Source: Bacillus sp. AFS073361 (GTDB lineage Bacteria > Bacillota > Bacilli > Bacillales > Cytobacillaceae). From it: 33,410 nucleotides of DNA. The position numbers were made by a program, and so were the translations under genes. The notes below the pieces were generated by a model. The model did not search any database, was not told the DNA's origin, and saw only the letters and a program-made list of their open reading frames with translations. Shown piece after piece: positions 14,587-21,366 of the stretch (the first letter of the stretch is position 1; each line of letters begins with the position of its first letter). The DNA lies in assembly GCF_002567005.1 (NCBI RefSeq), contig NZ_NUZU01000224.1:1-33410 (forward strand). Reading direction: 5' to 3'.

Positions 14587-14616
14587 ATGGTCATCATTTT
14601 GATGATCATTTTTTTT
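14587..14616 (+). terminator. Intrinsic terminator
   Basis: A 10-bp stem (14587-14596 with 14600-14609) is followed by seven T. It probably ends the transcript of the ArsR-like gene after reading through the GC-rich repeat. Confidence 0.85.
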
Positions 14617-14719
14617 GTTTCTGCTGAAAAATTTGTTGAAATATAGTATATTAATAGGTGATAACAACAGGATAGAAAAGTGCTAGCAGATTGCTAATGG
14701 ATATATAGGAGTGAATAAC

Positions 14720-14917
14720 ATGTCTGAAAACGAAAGAATTCAATTAAATGTAAGAATTACAAAAGACACTTCGAAGTTGCTAGATGAAATCGTTGAATAT
14801 TACCAACAAGGATTGAAGCTTGGTCGAATCTATAAAGGAGATGTACTAACAGATATCATTGAAAAGTCGTATGAAGTAATGAACAAGCAAAAAAGATCAT
14901 TAACAAAAAGGTATTAA
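14720..14917 (+). CDS. Small ribbon-helix-helix-like protein
   Basis: The 65-residue product starts with a beta-like stretch RIQLNVRITKD followed by two helices (TSKLLDEIVEYYQQG and KGDVLTDIIEKSYEVMNKQ) and a basic tail. This is the layout of small ribbon-helix-helix DNA-binding proteins, although the loop between helices is longer than usual. I do not know a named homologue. The ATG at 14720 is five bases after AGGAGTGA; the in-frame GTG at 14711 is part of that ribosome binding site. It stands alone between a terminator and the TetR gene. Confidence 0.65.
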   Translation: MSENERIQLNVRITKDTSKLLDEIVEYYQQGLKLGRIYKGDVLTDIIEKSYEVMNKQKRSLTKRY

Positions 14918-15002
14918 AGGGATTTTCGTTAGTTGAGAATGAATACTCTAAAACAATTTAGATCCTCGTTGGTGCAAAAGGGGCATTATTGAATATGATA
15001 TA

Positions 15003-15027
15003 ATTCTCATTAGACATATAAGAGAAT
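15003..15027. promoter_or_regulatory. Inverted repeat over the TetR promoter
   Basis: ATTCTC (15003-15008) and GAGAAT (15022-15027), 13 bases apart, overlap the TATAAT at 14999-15004 and the predicted start. This is a plausible autoregulatory operator. Confidence 0.4.
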
Positions 15028-15040
15028 GCGAGGACATAAT

Positions 15041-15607
15041 GTGAAGGGGAAAATTACAGCACAAAGCATCAGTCTATTTGAAAAAAAGGGTTTTACCGAA
15101 ACGTCCATTCAAGACATCGTTGATTCACTTGGTGTTACAAAGGGAACTTTCTACTATTACTTTTCGAGTAAGGAAGAATTACTAATGGATATCCACCTTG
15201 GTTATATAGACGGTTTACTTTATAATCAGGACCATATATTAAAGGACACTTCAAAATCATTCAAGGAAAAATTATCTGCGAATGTTTATATGCTAATTAC
15301 GAATATAACAACCCAAGGTGCGGCTGCTAAAATTTTCTTTCGGGAAATGAATAATTTAAGTCCCGAGCATCTTAAAATAATTGAACAAAAAAGAGACCAA
15401 TTCCGACTAAACATTGAAGGACTAATTCGTGCCGGTATGGAAAATGGGGAGCTCCGTGCTGATCTAAATGCCTCTATCATTACTATGGGGATTCTTGGTA
15501 TTACCAATTGGAGTTATCAATGGTTTAATCCAGATGGAAACTGCACAGACGAAGAAGTTGCGGAGATTTTTGTCGAAATGATCTTAAAGGGAATTCAAGA
15601 CAATTAA
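15041..15607 (+). CDS. TetR/AcrR-family transcriptional regulator
   Basis: This 188-residue protein has the TetR DNA-binding domain at its N-terminus: ITAQSISLFEKKGFTETSIQ, then DIVDSLGVTKGTFYYYFSSK with the recognition helix, then EELLMDIH. The helical C-terminal part should bind an unknown ligand; it resembles regulators of fatty-acid or multidrug genes, but no such genes adjoin it. AGGA lies six bases before a GTG at 15041, and a TATAAT at 14999-15004 would place the transcript start near 15011, leaving a normal leader only for this start. The ATG at 15026, adding five residues, is the alternative. A terminator follows. Confidence 0.85.
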   Translation: MKGKITAQSISLFEKKGFTETSIQDIVDSLGVTKGTFYYYFSSKEELLMDIHLGYIDGLLYNQDHILKDTSKSFKEKLSANVYMLITNITTQGAAAKIFFREMNNLSPEHLKIIEQKRDQFRLNIEGLIRAGMENGELRADLNASIITMGILGITNWSYQWFNPDGNCTDEEVAEIFVEMILKGIQDN

Positions 15608-15635
15608 AGAAAAAAGTATAGTACACTATATTTTA

Positions 15636-15667
15636 AGGGGACTTGAAGTGATTCAAGCCTTTTTTTG
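15636..15667 (+). terminator. Intrinsic terminator of the TetR gene
   Basis: CTTGAA (15642-15647) pairs with TTCAAG (15652-15657), extended by AGG/CCT past a bulge, then a run of T. Confidence 0.7.
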
Positions 15668-15682
15668 TGGAGAAATATTAAT

Positions 15683-15704
15683 AAACTATGAACAAACTAT
15701 TAAT
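15683..15704. promoter_or_regulatory. Response-regulator box upstream of the two-component genes
   Basis: Two 11-bp direct repeats in tandem, AAACTATGAAC and AAACTATTAAT (9 of 11 identical), the arrangement OmpR-type regulators usually bind. The reverse complement of 15683-15700 matches 17976-17993 upstream of htrA at 16 of 18 positions. A promoter TTGATA (15730-15735) with TAAACT (15752-15757) lies downstream. Confidence 0.6.
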
Positions 15705-15800
15705 TAGTATGGAAGAATGGTGTTTATAGTTGATATGCTTAAATTTTGAGATAAACTTAATAAAAAGAACATTTTAGGTATCAGTAGGAGTTGAATTATT

Positions 15801-16502
15801 TTGAGAATTTTAGTGATCGAAGATAATAAAAGTGTCTGTTCCATGATTGAAATGTTTTTTGCCAAAGAAGGGATAGATGGGGAGTTTGTGAATGACGGAC
15901 TCGAAGGATACAACCGCATTAAAGAAGAGACTTGGGATGCAGCTATTATCGATTGGATGCTCCCGGGTATGGACGGAGTAACCATCTGCCGTAAAATTCG
16001 TCAAGAAAATTATACGGTTCCAATCATCATGTTAACAGCCAAAGACAGTGAGTCCGACCAGGTGCTTGGTCTTGAAATGGGTGCGGATGATTATGTGACC
16101 AAGCCATTCAGTCCGCTGACATTAATGGCAAGAATTAAGGCAGTAACACGGCGGTTCCAACCCCAAGTACCTAAGGAAAGTGGCGATTTCCTTCAGACAG
16201 AACATTTTAAAATTAGCAAAAATACACGTGAAGTGATCGTAGACGGTACCCCGGTCACAAATTTAACACCAAAAGAGTTTGATTTACTTTACTATATGGT
16301 TGAACATCCCCGCCAAGTATTCTCAAGGGAGCAACTTCTGGAACGAGTGTGGGGCTATCAGTTTTATGGGGACGAACGAACGGTGGATGTCCATATTAAA
16401 CGACTTCGGAAAAAAGTTGAAACAACTGCACAGCCATTCTTCCATACTGTATGGGGGGTAGGGTATAAGTTTGATGAGTCAATCAAAACGGATGAAGTTT
16501 AG
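15801..16502 (+). CDS. OmpR/PhoB-family response regulator
   Basis: The 233-residue protein has a receiver domain (about 1-117) with acidic residues Glu7 and Asp8, phospho-acceptor Asp51 in IIDWMLPGMDG, Thr79 and Lys101 in DYVTKPF. A winged-helix DNA-binding domain follows (about 132-228) with LTPKEFDLLYYMVEHP, SREQLLERVWGY and RTVDVHIKRLRKK. The start is a TTG at 15801, ten bases after AGGAG; there is no ATG nearby. Its gene overlaps the kinase gene by 29 bases, so the two are translationally coupled. A tandem repeat upstream that recurs before htrA suggests that it regulates itself and the protease-foldase genes. It resembles CssR-type secretion stress regulators in context rather than by close sequence identity. 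Confidence 0.92.
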   Translation: MRILVIEDNKSVCSMIEMFFAKEGIDGEFVNDGLEGYNRIKEETWDAAIIDWMLPGMDGVTICRKIRQENYTVPIIMLTAKDSESDQVLGLEMGADDYVTKPFSPLTLMARIKAVTRRFQPQVPKESGDFLQTEHFKISKNTREVIVDGTPVTNLTPKEFDLLYYMVEHPRQVFSREQLLERVWGYQFYGDERTVDVHIKRLRKKVETTAQPFFHTVWGVGYKFDESIKTDEV

Positions 16503-17892
16503 ATACATTTACCAACAATTTTTCAGTCATATCAGTATTATAATTGTTGCTTTCTTAGTATTAAGTTTATTGTTTGCGCATTATGTTGAAAATTTGGTCT
16601 ATGAAAATAAAGTAAATGAACTGATATCCTACGGGAAGGCGATTCTTTCCGAGATTGATGAATCTCCACAAGCGGCGGACCAAATTATTAATCGTTATAG
16701 TTCGGTGTTGACAACAAGAAAAATGAGCTTTAGTATCTTTGATCAATATGGAAAACTATACGCTGTTGGAAAACAAGGTCCAGCTATTGGAGGTTTGTCT
16801 GACAAGGATTGGGATCGGATTTCTAAAGGTCGAACCCTTGTGGTAAATAGTGATTTTAAAAGGTTCGGTCAAGAAGGGGTTACCTTTGTTGTTTTACCGT
16901 ATCTTAATAATGGAACCTTTATAGGTGGAATTCTATTAACGTCACCGATTAGCGGCTCTAGTGCCATGGTTCATCGTGTCAATCAGTATATTATGTACGC
17001 CATTATTATTGCGCTAGTTGTTTCCTTTCTGCTTAGTTGGTTTTTATCGAGAATTCATGTGCACCGGATTAAACGTCTTCGTGAAGCAACCTCACTTGTC
17101 TCAGCGGGAAATTATCATGTCCACGTTGCATCTTCAAATTTCGATGAGATTGGTGAATTAGCAAATGATTTTAATCATATGGTTAATAAAATTAATACCT
17201 CGATGGAGGAAATTGAAAGTCTAGAAAATAGACGAAGACAATTTTTATCGGATGTCTCCCATGAAATGCGGACTCCCTTAACGACTATTAGCGGCGTCAT
17301 CGAAGGCTTGAAAAATGATATGATTCCCGAGGAAGATAAAGAAAGAGGAATAAATCTTGTAAGTCAAGAAGCAAAAAGACTTATTCGCCTTGTCAATGAA
17401 AACTTGGATTATGACAAAATACGCTCCAATCAAATTCGGTTGTACAGAGAAGATATCCAGCTCCTTGAGGCATTTGAGATTATTCAAGATCAATTAATGC
17501 TGCAAGCAGAGGATAAAAATAATCAGATTCTAATTGAGGCGGAACCAGAAGTTATTGTAAATGCTGACTATGACCGACTGATTCAAATTTTAATTAATAT
17601 TACCAAAAATAGCATTCAATTTACCACGAACGGGACGATTTGGCTTCGCGGGCGAACGGAAGGGCAGTCGACCATTATTGAAGTGGAGGATACCGGGATT
17701 GGCATTGATCCGAGTGAGATAGAAAACATCTGGCGACGATTCTATAAGGCTGATATCTCTAGGACCAGTAATCCTTATGGAGAATTTGGATTGGGCCTTT
17801 CGATTGTTAAGCAATTGGTTCTCCTTCATAATGGGGAAATTAATGTTTTCAGTGAAGAGGGAAAAGGAACAAAATTCGTCATTAAACTATAA
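16474..17892 (+). CDS. Membrane sensor histidine kinase
   Basis: This 472-residue kinase partners the response regulator before it. Helix one lies at about residues 19-38, an extracytoplasmic sensor domain of about 130 residues follows, and helix two at about 172-192. Next come a HAMP domain (about 193-245), the dimerisation domain with the phospho-accepting His263 in SDVSHEMRTPLT, and an ATPase domain with the N box NITKNSIQF, G1 DTGIGI and G2 GEFGLGLSIVK. The sensor part has no cysteine pair or known motif I can see. The ATG at 16474 lies inside the regulator gene; the weak ribosome binding site (TAGGG) fits coupling. Presumed stimulus is envelope or secretion stress, judged from the htrA and prsA-like genes downstream. 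Confidence 0.92.
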   Translation: MSQSKRMKFRYIYQQFFSHISIIIVAFLVLSLLFAHYVENLVYENKVNELISYGKAILSEIDESPQAADQIINRYSSVLTTRKMSFSIFDQYGKLYAVGKQGPAIGGLSDKDWDRISKGRTLVVNSDFKRFGQEGVTFVVLPYLNNGTFIGGILLTSPISGSSAMVHRVNQYIMYAIIIALVVSFLLSWFLSRIHVHRIKRLREATSLVSAGNYHVHVASSNFDEIGELANDFNHMVNKINTSMEEIESLENRRRQFLSDVSHEMRTPLTTISGVIEGLKNDMIPEEDKERGINLVSQEAKRLIRLVNENLDYDKIRSNQIRLYREDIQLLEAFEIIQDQLMLQAEDKNNQILIEAEPEVIVNADYDRLIQILINITKNSIQFTTNGTIWLRGRTEGQSTIIEVEDTGIGIDPSEIENIWRRFYKADISRTSNPYGEFGLGLSIVKQLVLLHNGEINVFSEEGKGTKFVIKL

Positions 17893-17901
17893 AAATTGCG
17901 A

Positions 17902-17932
17902 GAAGCTGTGGGCTGGTGCCTGCAGCTTTTTT
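17902..17932 (+). terminator. Intrinsic terminator after the kinase gene
   Basis: AAGCTG (17903-17908) pairs with CAGCTT (17923-17928), with an inner GGC/GCC, then T6. It separates the two-component operon from the htrA operon. Confidence 0.85.
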
Positions 17933-17975
17933 GTTCAATAAAGATAAAAATTCGTAGATATTTCTAAAAGCCGTT

Positions 17976-17993
17976 ATAGTTTGTTAATAATTT
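17976..17993 (+). promoter_or_regulatory. Response-regulator box upstream of htrA
   Basis: ATAGTTTGTTAATAATTT matches the box before the response regulator gene at 16 of 18 bases, in opposite orientation. A possible promoter follows: TTGCAA at 18002-18007 and ATAAAG at 18025-18030, 17 bases apart. A box eight bases before the -35 would suit activation. Confidence 0.6.
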
Positions 17994-18054
17994 CTTAAGA
18001 TTTGCAAGGTAAAGTAGAGACAAGATAAAGAATGCTTAAAGGAGATTGAATGAA

Positions 18055-19494
18055 ATGGATTATAAAAATGATAATGAATTCGATAAAGATCAACCAAATA
18101 CATCTGATTTAACAGAAATTACAAAAGCAAAAGAACAATTAGAGGAGTCAATCAAAATCAACCATACTGAAGAAAATTCCTATGCAGTGGATGCGACCTT
18201 CACAGTGGAAACTAATGATTTTGGGAATCGTGAGGAACAAGAAGCACAATCTGAATTTGAACCTGCAACGAAATCAACAGTAACACCAGGAATGGAACCA
18301 ACGCGTACAACCAATCAAGTGGATCAAAAGAAAATGAAAAAACGGAACGTAAAGGGATTTGCCTCCACACTTGCAGCTGGGGTAATTGGGTCTGTATTGA
18401 CATTAGCGATTTTGCCACATACAGACTACATAAAAGATCATTTCCCGAAAGTGGAGTCTCAAGAGGCAATTAGTTCTCAACAAGGTACTGCGGTCAAACC
18501 TGTAGTAGCTCAGCCAACAGCGACAACTTCTAATTCGATTGCGGATACAGTTGAAAAGGTATCGAAGGCGATTGTCGGGATTGTCAATTACCAGCAACAA
18601 CAGAATAATTTTTATGGAAATTCTAGTTCTTCGCAAAGAGTGGAAAGCGGTTCGGGGTCGGGAGTTATTTTTCAAAAAAATAATAATACAGCCTATATTG
18701 TCACCAATAACCACGTCGTCGAAGGGGCTACGAAACTAGAAGTATCTTTGTATGACGGTGAAAAAGCCACCGCTGAAGTGGTTGGCACAGATGCTTTAAC
18801 GGATCTCGCTGTTTTAAAAATTGACGCCAAATACGTGGCGGCAACGGCTGATTTTGGTGATTCGTCAACACTTCGTCCAGGCGACCAGGTCTATGCCATC
18901 GGGAACCCGCTTGGACTTGATCTTTCAAGAACAGTCACACAAGGGATTGTGAGTGCAACTAACCGAAGTATTGCCATTACAACCTCTGCAGGAAATTGGG
19001 ATACCAATGTTATTCAGACCGATGCAGCAATTAATCCTGGGAACAGCGGGGGTGCTTTAATTAACCCACAAGGACAAGTGATTGGCATTAATAGTTTGAA
19101 AATTTCAGAGAGTGGTGTCGAAGGGTTAGGCTTTGCGATTCCTAGTAATGATCTAATTCCCATTGTAAATGAATTAATTAAGAATGGTAAAATCGACCGT
19201 CCATATCTTGGGGTAGGACTTGCCGATCTTAATCAAGTGGCACAAATGTATTGGCAAAACCTGCCAAGCACAACAAAAGGTGTTATGCTCACAAATATTG
19301 AGGCCAATTCAGTAGCTGCAAACGCTGGACTCCAAGTAAAAGATATTATTGTTTCCATGAATGGCACGGAAATTACCAGTTCCTCTGATTTACGAAAATA
19401 TCTATATACGAAAGTAAACAAGGGGGATGAAATAAAATTGGGAGTTTACCGCGATGGAAAACAAATCACTGTAAAAGTGAAACTTGCGGATTAA
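18055..19494 (+). CDS. Membrane-anchored HtrA/DegP-type serine protease
   Basis: This 479-residue protein has an acidic cytoplasmic N-terminus of about 95 residues, a basic patch (KKMKKRNVKG), a membrane helix (about 101-121), a linker, a trypsin-like protease domain and one C-terminal PDZ domain (about 385-475). The catalytic triad is visible: His220 in TNNHVVEG, Asp250 in LTDLAVLKI, and Ser331 in PGNSGGALI. Such proteases degrade or refold misfolded proteins outside the membrane; the Bacillus paralogues are HtrA, HtrB and YyxA. AAAGGAGA lies nine bases before the ATG at 18055; the TTG at 18046 directly abuts that site. It starts a new operon with the foldase gene 21 bases downstream. The long acidic N-terminus resembles HtrA more than the other paralogues, but I leave the paralogue open. 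Confidence 0.93.
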   Translation: MDYKNDNEFDKDQPNTSDLTEITKAKEQLEESIKINHTEENSYAVDATFTVETNDFGNREEQEAQSEFEPATKSTVTPGMEPTRTTNQVDQKKMKKRNVKGFASTLAAGVIGSVLTLAILPHTDYIKDHFPKVESQEAISSQQGTAVKPVVAQPTATTSNSIADTVEKVSKAIVGIVNYQQQQNNFYGNSSSSQRVESGSGSGVIFQKNNNTAYIVTNNHVVEGATKLEVSLYDGEKATAEVVGTDALTDLAVLKIDAKYVAATADFGDSSTLRPGDQVYAIGNPLGLDLSRTVTQGIVSATNRSIAITTSAGNWDTNVIQTDAAINPGNSGGALINPQGQVIGINSLKISESGVEGLGFAIPSNDLIPIVNELIKNGKIDRPYLGVGLADLNQVAQMYWQNLPSTTKGVMLTNIEANSVAANAGLQVKDIIVSMNGTEITSSSDLRKYLYTKVNKGDEIKLGVYRDGKQITVKVKLAD

Positions 19495-19515
19495 TTGGAG
19501 GGAGTATCAAGAAAA

Positions 19516-20403
19516 ATGTCATTTTTAAAACAAAATAAAATCATGGTAATAATCCTATCAGTACTTATTGTAGCGTCAGTAATTTTACTAAGTTTCACCC
19601 TTAAGAAGGAGGATACAGTCGCAACGTTTAATGGAGAGGCCATTAGTAAAGACCAGCTATATAGTGAAATGGTCGAACAGTACGGTCCTGCTACCGTGGA
19701 TAAAATCATTAGCGAAAAAATTGTGGCTGCAGAAGCTAAAAAACAAAAAGTTAGTGTTAAAGATAGTGAACTGAATCAAGAAATTGAAACTCTAAAAGCA
19801 TCATATGGCGGCGAAGAAGCCTTTAATAAAGCGCTTGAAACCAACAATACTTCTTTAACATACCTAAAACAAGATCTAAAAAATTACTTGACGATTAAAA
19901 AATTGCTGGAGCCGGAAATTACCATTACCGATGAGGAAATGAAGACTTATTTTAATGAAAACAAAGATACATTTGCCCAAGCCGAGCAAATTAAAGCAAG
20001 TCATATTCTCGTTGCTGATGAGAAAACCGCGAATGAGGTCAAAGAAAAGTTAAACAATGGCGGAGATTTTGCAAAGTTAGCGAAAGAATATTCGACCGAT
20101 GAGAGTACGAAGGATGCTGGAGGCGAACTTGGTTATTTTGCAAAAGGTACCATGGTCACAGAATTTGATGATGCAGCATTTGGCCTTGCCGTCGGAGAAG
20201 TTAGTAAGCCTGTAAAGACAAAGTATGGGTACCATATTATTAAAGTAGAGGCTAAAAAGAAGGGAAAAGAAGCAAATTATAATGACAGTAAGGCTAAAAT
20301 AAAAGAAACATTACTAGATCAGAAAATTGACTCTGAGTACGCAACATGGCTAGAGAAAAAGAAGAAGAGTTATGATATTAAGAATACCTTAGAAGAAGTC
20401 TAA
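19516..20403 (+). CDS. PrsA/PpiC-type peptidyl-prolyl isomerase, membrane-anchored
   Basis: This 295-residue foldase has one N-terminal helix (about residues 9-28), a SurA-like chaperone part (about 35-150), and a parvulin rotamase domain (about 155-250) with IKASHILVADEK, DFAKLAKEYSTDE, GGELGYFAKGTMV and TKYGYHIIKVE. It should help fold secreted proteins outside the membrane. Unlike classical PrsA it has no cysteine after the hydrophobic segment and no lipobox, so it is not a lipoprotein; it is anchored by an uncleaved helix or released. This resembles the PrsA-like YacD group. GGAGGGAG lies 11 bases before the ATG at 19516; a TTG at 19495 would overlap that site. It follows htrA in one operon, a protease and a foldase expressed together. 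Confidence 0.88.
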   Translation: MSFLKQNKIMVIILSVLIVASVILLSFTLKKEDTVATFNGEAISKDQLYSEMVEQYGPATVDKIISEKIVAAEAKKQKVSVKDSELNQEIETLKASYGGEEAFNKALETNNTSLTYLKQDLKNYLTIKKLLEPEITITDEEMKTYFNENKDTFAQAEQIKASHILVADEKTANEVKEKLNNGGDFAKLAKEYSTDESTKDAGGELGYFAKGTMVTEFDDAAFGLAVGEVSKPVKTKYGYHIIKVEAKKKGKEANYNDSKAKIKETLLDQKIDSEYATWLEKKKKSYDIKNTLEEV

Positions 20404-20430
20404 CCTAATGGTCACGAGGTGAATAACAAG

Positions 20431-20844
20431 ATGAATCGGGTCGGGAAATTTGCAGCGAATGATACAGTAGATGATCTTGAACTAATGCATATGGTTTTTG
20501 AACTTCCCGAAAAGGATAAAATGATTATGTGGTCAGAGGGCTATATTGATCTTGTGATTGAGAAATTGCCTGAGTATGCCCGAGATGTATTGGAGAATCG
20601 CAAGGAAAAGTGGGAAGATACGAAAGCTTATTATGAAAAGAAGATTGAAGATATTATTAACCAGGAAGAGTTTAAATTGATGCAAAAGGGCGAACGGAAG
20701 GAGTTCGCCCTTTTCGTCAAGGATCGGTATCCAGAGTACCAATCATTATTATTTTTGATCTATGATGGTAATCTAAAAGAAGATGACTTTAGGAAGTTTG
20801 TCTATCGCAGAAGGCAGGGATCTCGTAAAAAGTACCTTCATTAA
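20431..20844 (+). CDS. Hypothetical charged cytoplasmic protein
   Basis: I do not recognise this 137-residue protein. It has no signal or membrane segment and is rich in charged residues. It reads as mostly helical: FELPEKDKMIMWSEGYIDLV, EYARDVLENRKEKW, then a charged helix to EEFKLMQKGERKEF, and a basic C-terminus YRRRQGSRKK. GAGGTGA lies about nine bases before the ATG at 20431; the frame opens at a GTG (20419) that is part of that site. It is the third gene of the htrA-foldase operon, 27 bases after the foldase stop. A perfect terminator-like hairpin lies inside its coding sequence. Confidence 0.7.
   Translation: MNRVGKFAANDTVDDLELMHMVFELPEKDKMIMWSEGYIDLVIEKLPEYARDVLENRKEKWEDTKAYYEKKIEDIINQEEFKLMQKGERKEFALFVKDRYPEYQSLLFLIYDGNLKEDDFRKFVYRRRQGSRKKYLH
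20684..20714 (+). terminator. Terminator-like hairpin inside a coding sequence
   Basis: AAAAGGGCGAAC (20684-20695) pairs perfectly with GTTCGCCCTTTT (20703-20714) around a 7-base loop. It ends in four T and lies at about codons 85-95 of the 137-codon gene. Confidence 0.6.
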
Positions 20845-20970
20845 ATGAAGATTGGCGAAAAAAAGTGTCAAGTAAGCGAAATAACACGGAAAATTGGCGA
20901 AATAACTTTTCAATTTGGCGAAATCCACCCGAGGGTCCGCGAAATAACCGCCCCAAGCGGCGAAATCTGA
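20845..20970 (+). repeat. Degenerate tandem repeat with exact 21-bp period
   Basis: The core GCGAAAT (first copy GCGAAAA) recurs at 20855, 20876, 20897, 20918, 20939 and 20960, always 21 bases apart, while the bases between differ. Since 21 is seven codons, the stretch also reads as an open frame of 41 codons from an ATG at 20845, directly after the previous stop codon, to a TGA at 20968. The conceptual peptide repeats a (I/V/F)-(G/S/R)-E-I heptad. There is no ribosome binding site, so translation would need coupling to the gene before it. Confidence 0.75.
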
Positions 20971-21005
20971 ATTCCTAACCTTTAGATTAATCAGAAAAAA
21001 TAGGC

Positions 21006-21034
21006 TTGCAATCGGTATCAGAACTATTTACAAT
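21006..21034 (+). promoter_or_regulatory. Sigma-A promoter of the RAxF-45-like gene
   Basis: TTGCAA (21006-21011), 17 bases, TACAAT (21029-21034). GGAGG follows before the ATG at 21070. Confidence 0.65.
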
Positions 21035-21069
21035 GAAACTAACTAATTGGAAACGGAGGTGGAGAAGAG

Positions 21070-21204
21070 ATGAAACGTTCTATTTATGCACGGTTACTTT
21101 GGTTGGAAGCACTCAATATTTATCGTGCAATTTTTCATGGTGTAATTTTCAAAGGGGGTAGTCTGCCCTTTTTTCAAAATTACAAAATGAATATGGAACG
21201 ATAA
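21070..21204 (+). CDS. RAxF-45-like small protein
   Basis: This 44-codon gene has a promoter, a GGAGG-type ribosome binding region and a terminator. The peptide begins MKRSIYARLLWLEALNIY and contains RAIF at about residues 19-22, then GVIFKGGSLPFF. This matches what I recall of the RAxF-45 family, tiny Bacillus proteins of about 45 residues named for that motif and of unknown function. It lies upstream of the ABC-F gene, with two terminators between them, so it could be an independent small protein or act as a translated leader for attenuation of the ABC-F gene. Confidence 0.65.
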   Translation: MKRSIYARLLWLEALNIYRAIFHGVIFKGGSLPFFQNYKMNMER

Positions 21205-21237
21205 CACATCTCTTTACCCACTATAAATAGGCAGAAG

Positions 21238-21264
21238 AGAGTGCACATATCTGCACTCTTTTTT
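21238..21264 (+). terminator. Intrinsic terminator after the small gene
   Basis: AGAGTGCA (21238-21245) pairs perfectly with TGCACTCT (21252-21259), then T5. Confidence 0.9.
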
Positions 21265-21281
21265 CATGCCTAATTTTAACT

Positions 21282-21317
21282 AGCCTCGGGTCATAAAAGA
21301 TGCCCGCGGCTTTTTTT
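21282..21317 (+). terminator. Second terminator, immediately upstream of the ABC-F gene
   Basis: AGCC-T-CGGG (21282-21290) pairs with CCCG-C-GGCT (21303-21311) and is followed by T7. No promoter is visible between it and the ABC-F start 50 bases on, so it may be an attenuator. Confidence 0.8.
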
Positions 21318-21366
21318 ATTCGGAAGAGAGTGTTCATCTTAATTTATATAAATAAGGAGAATGAAC

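Noticed and set aside
15617..15630. TATAGTACACTATA inverted repeat after the TetR gene
   Set aside because: AT-rich, short and just before a terminator; not distinguishable from background.
20845..20970. Calling the 41-codon heptad-repeat frame a gene
   Set aside because: There is no ribosome binding site and the codons follow the DNA repeat; it is reported as a repeat with a possible coding reading.
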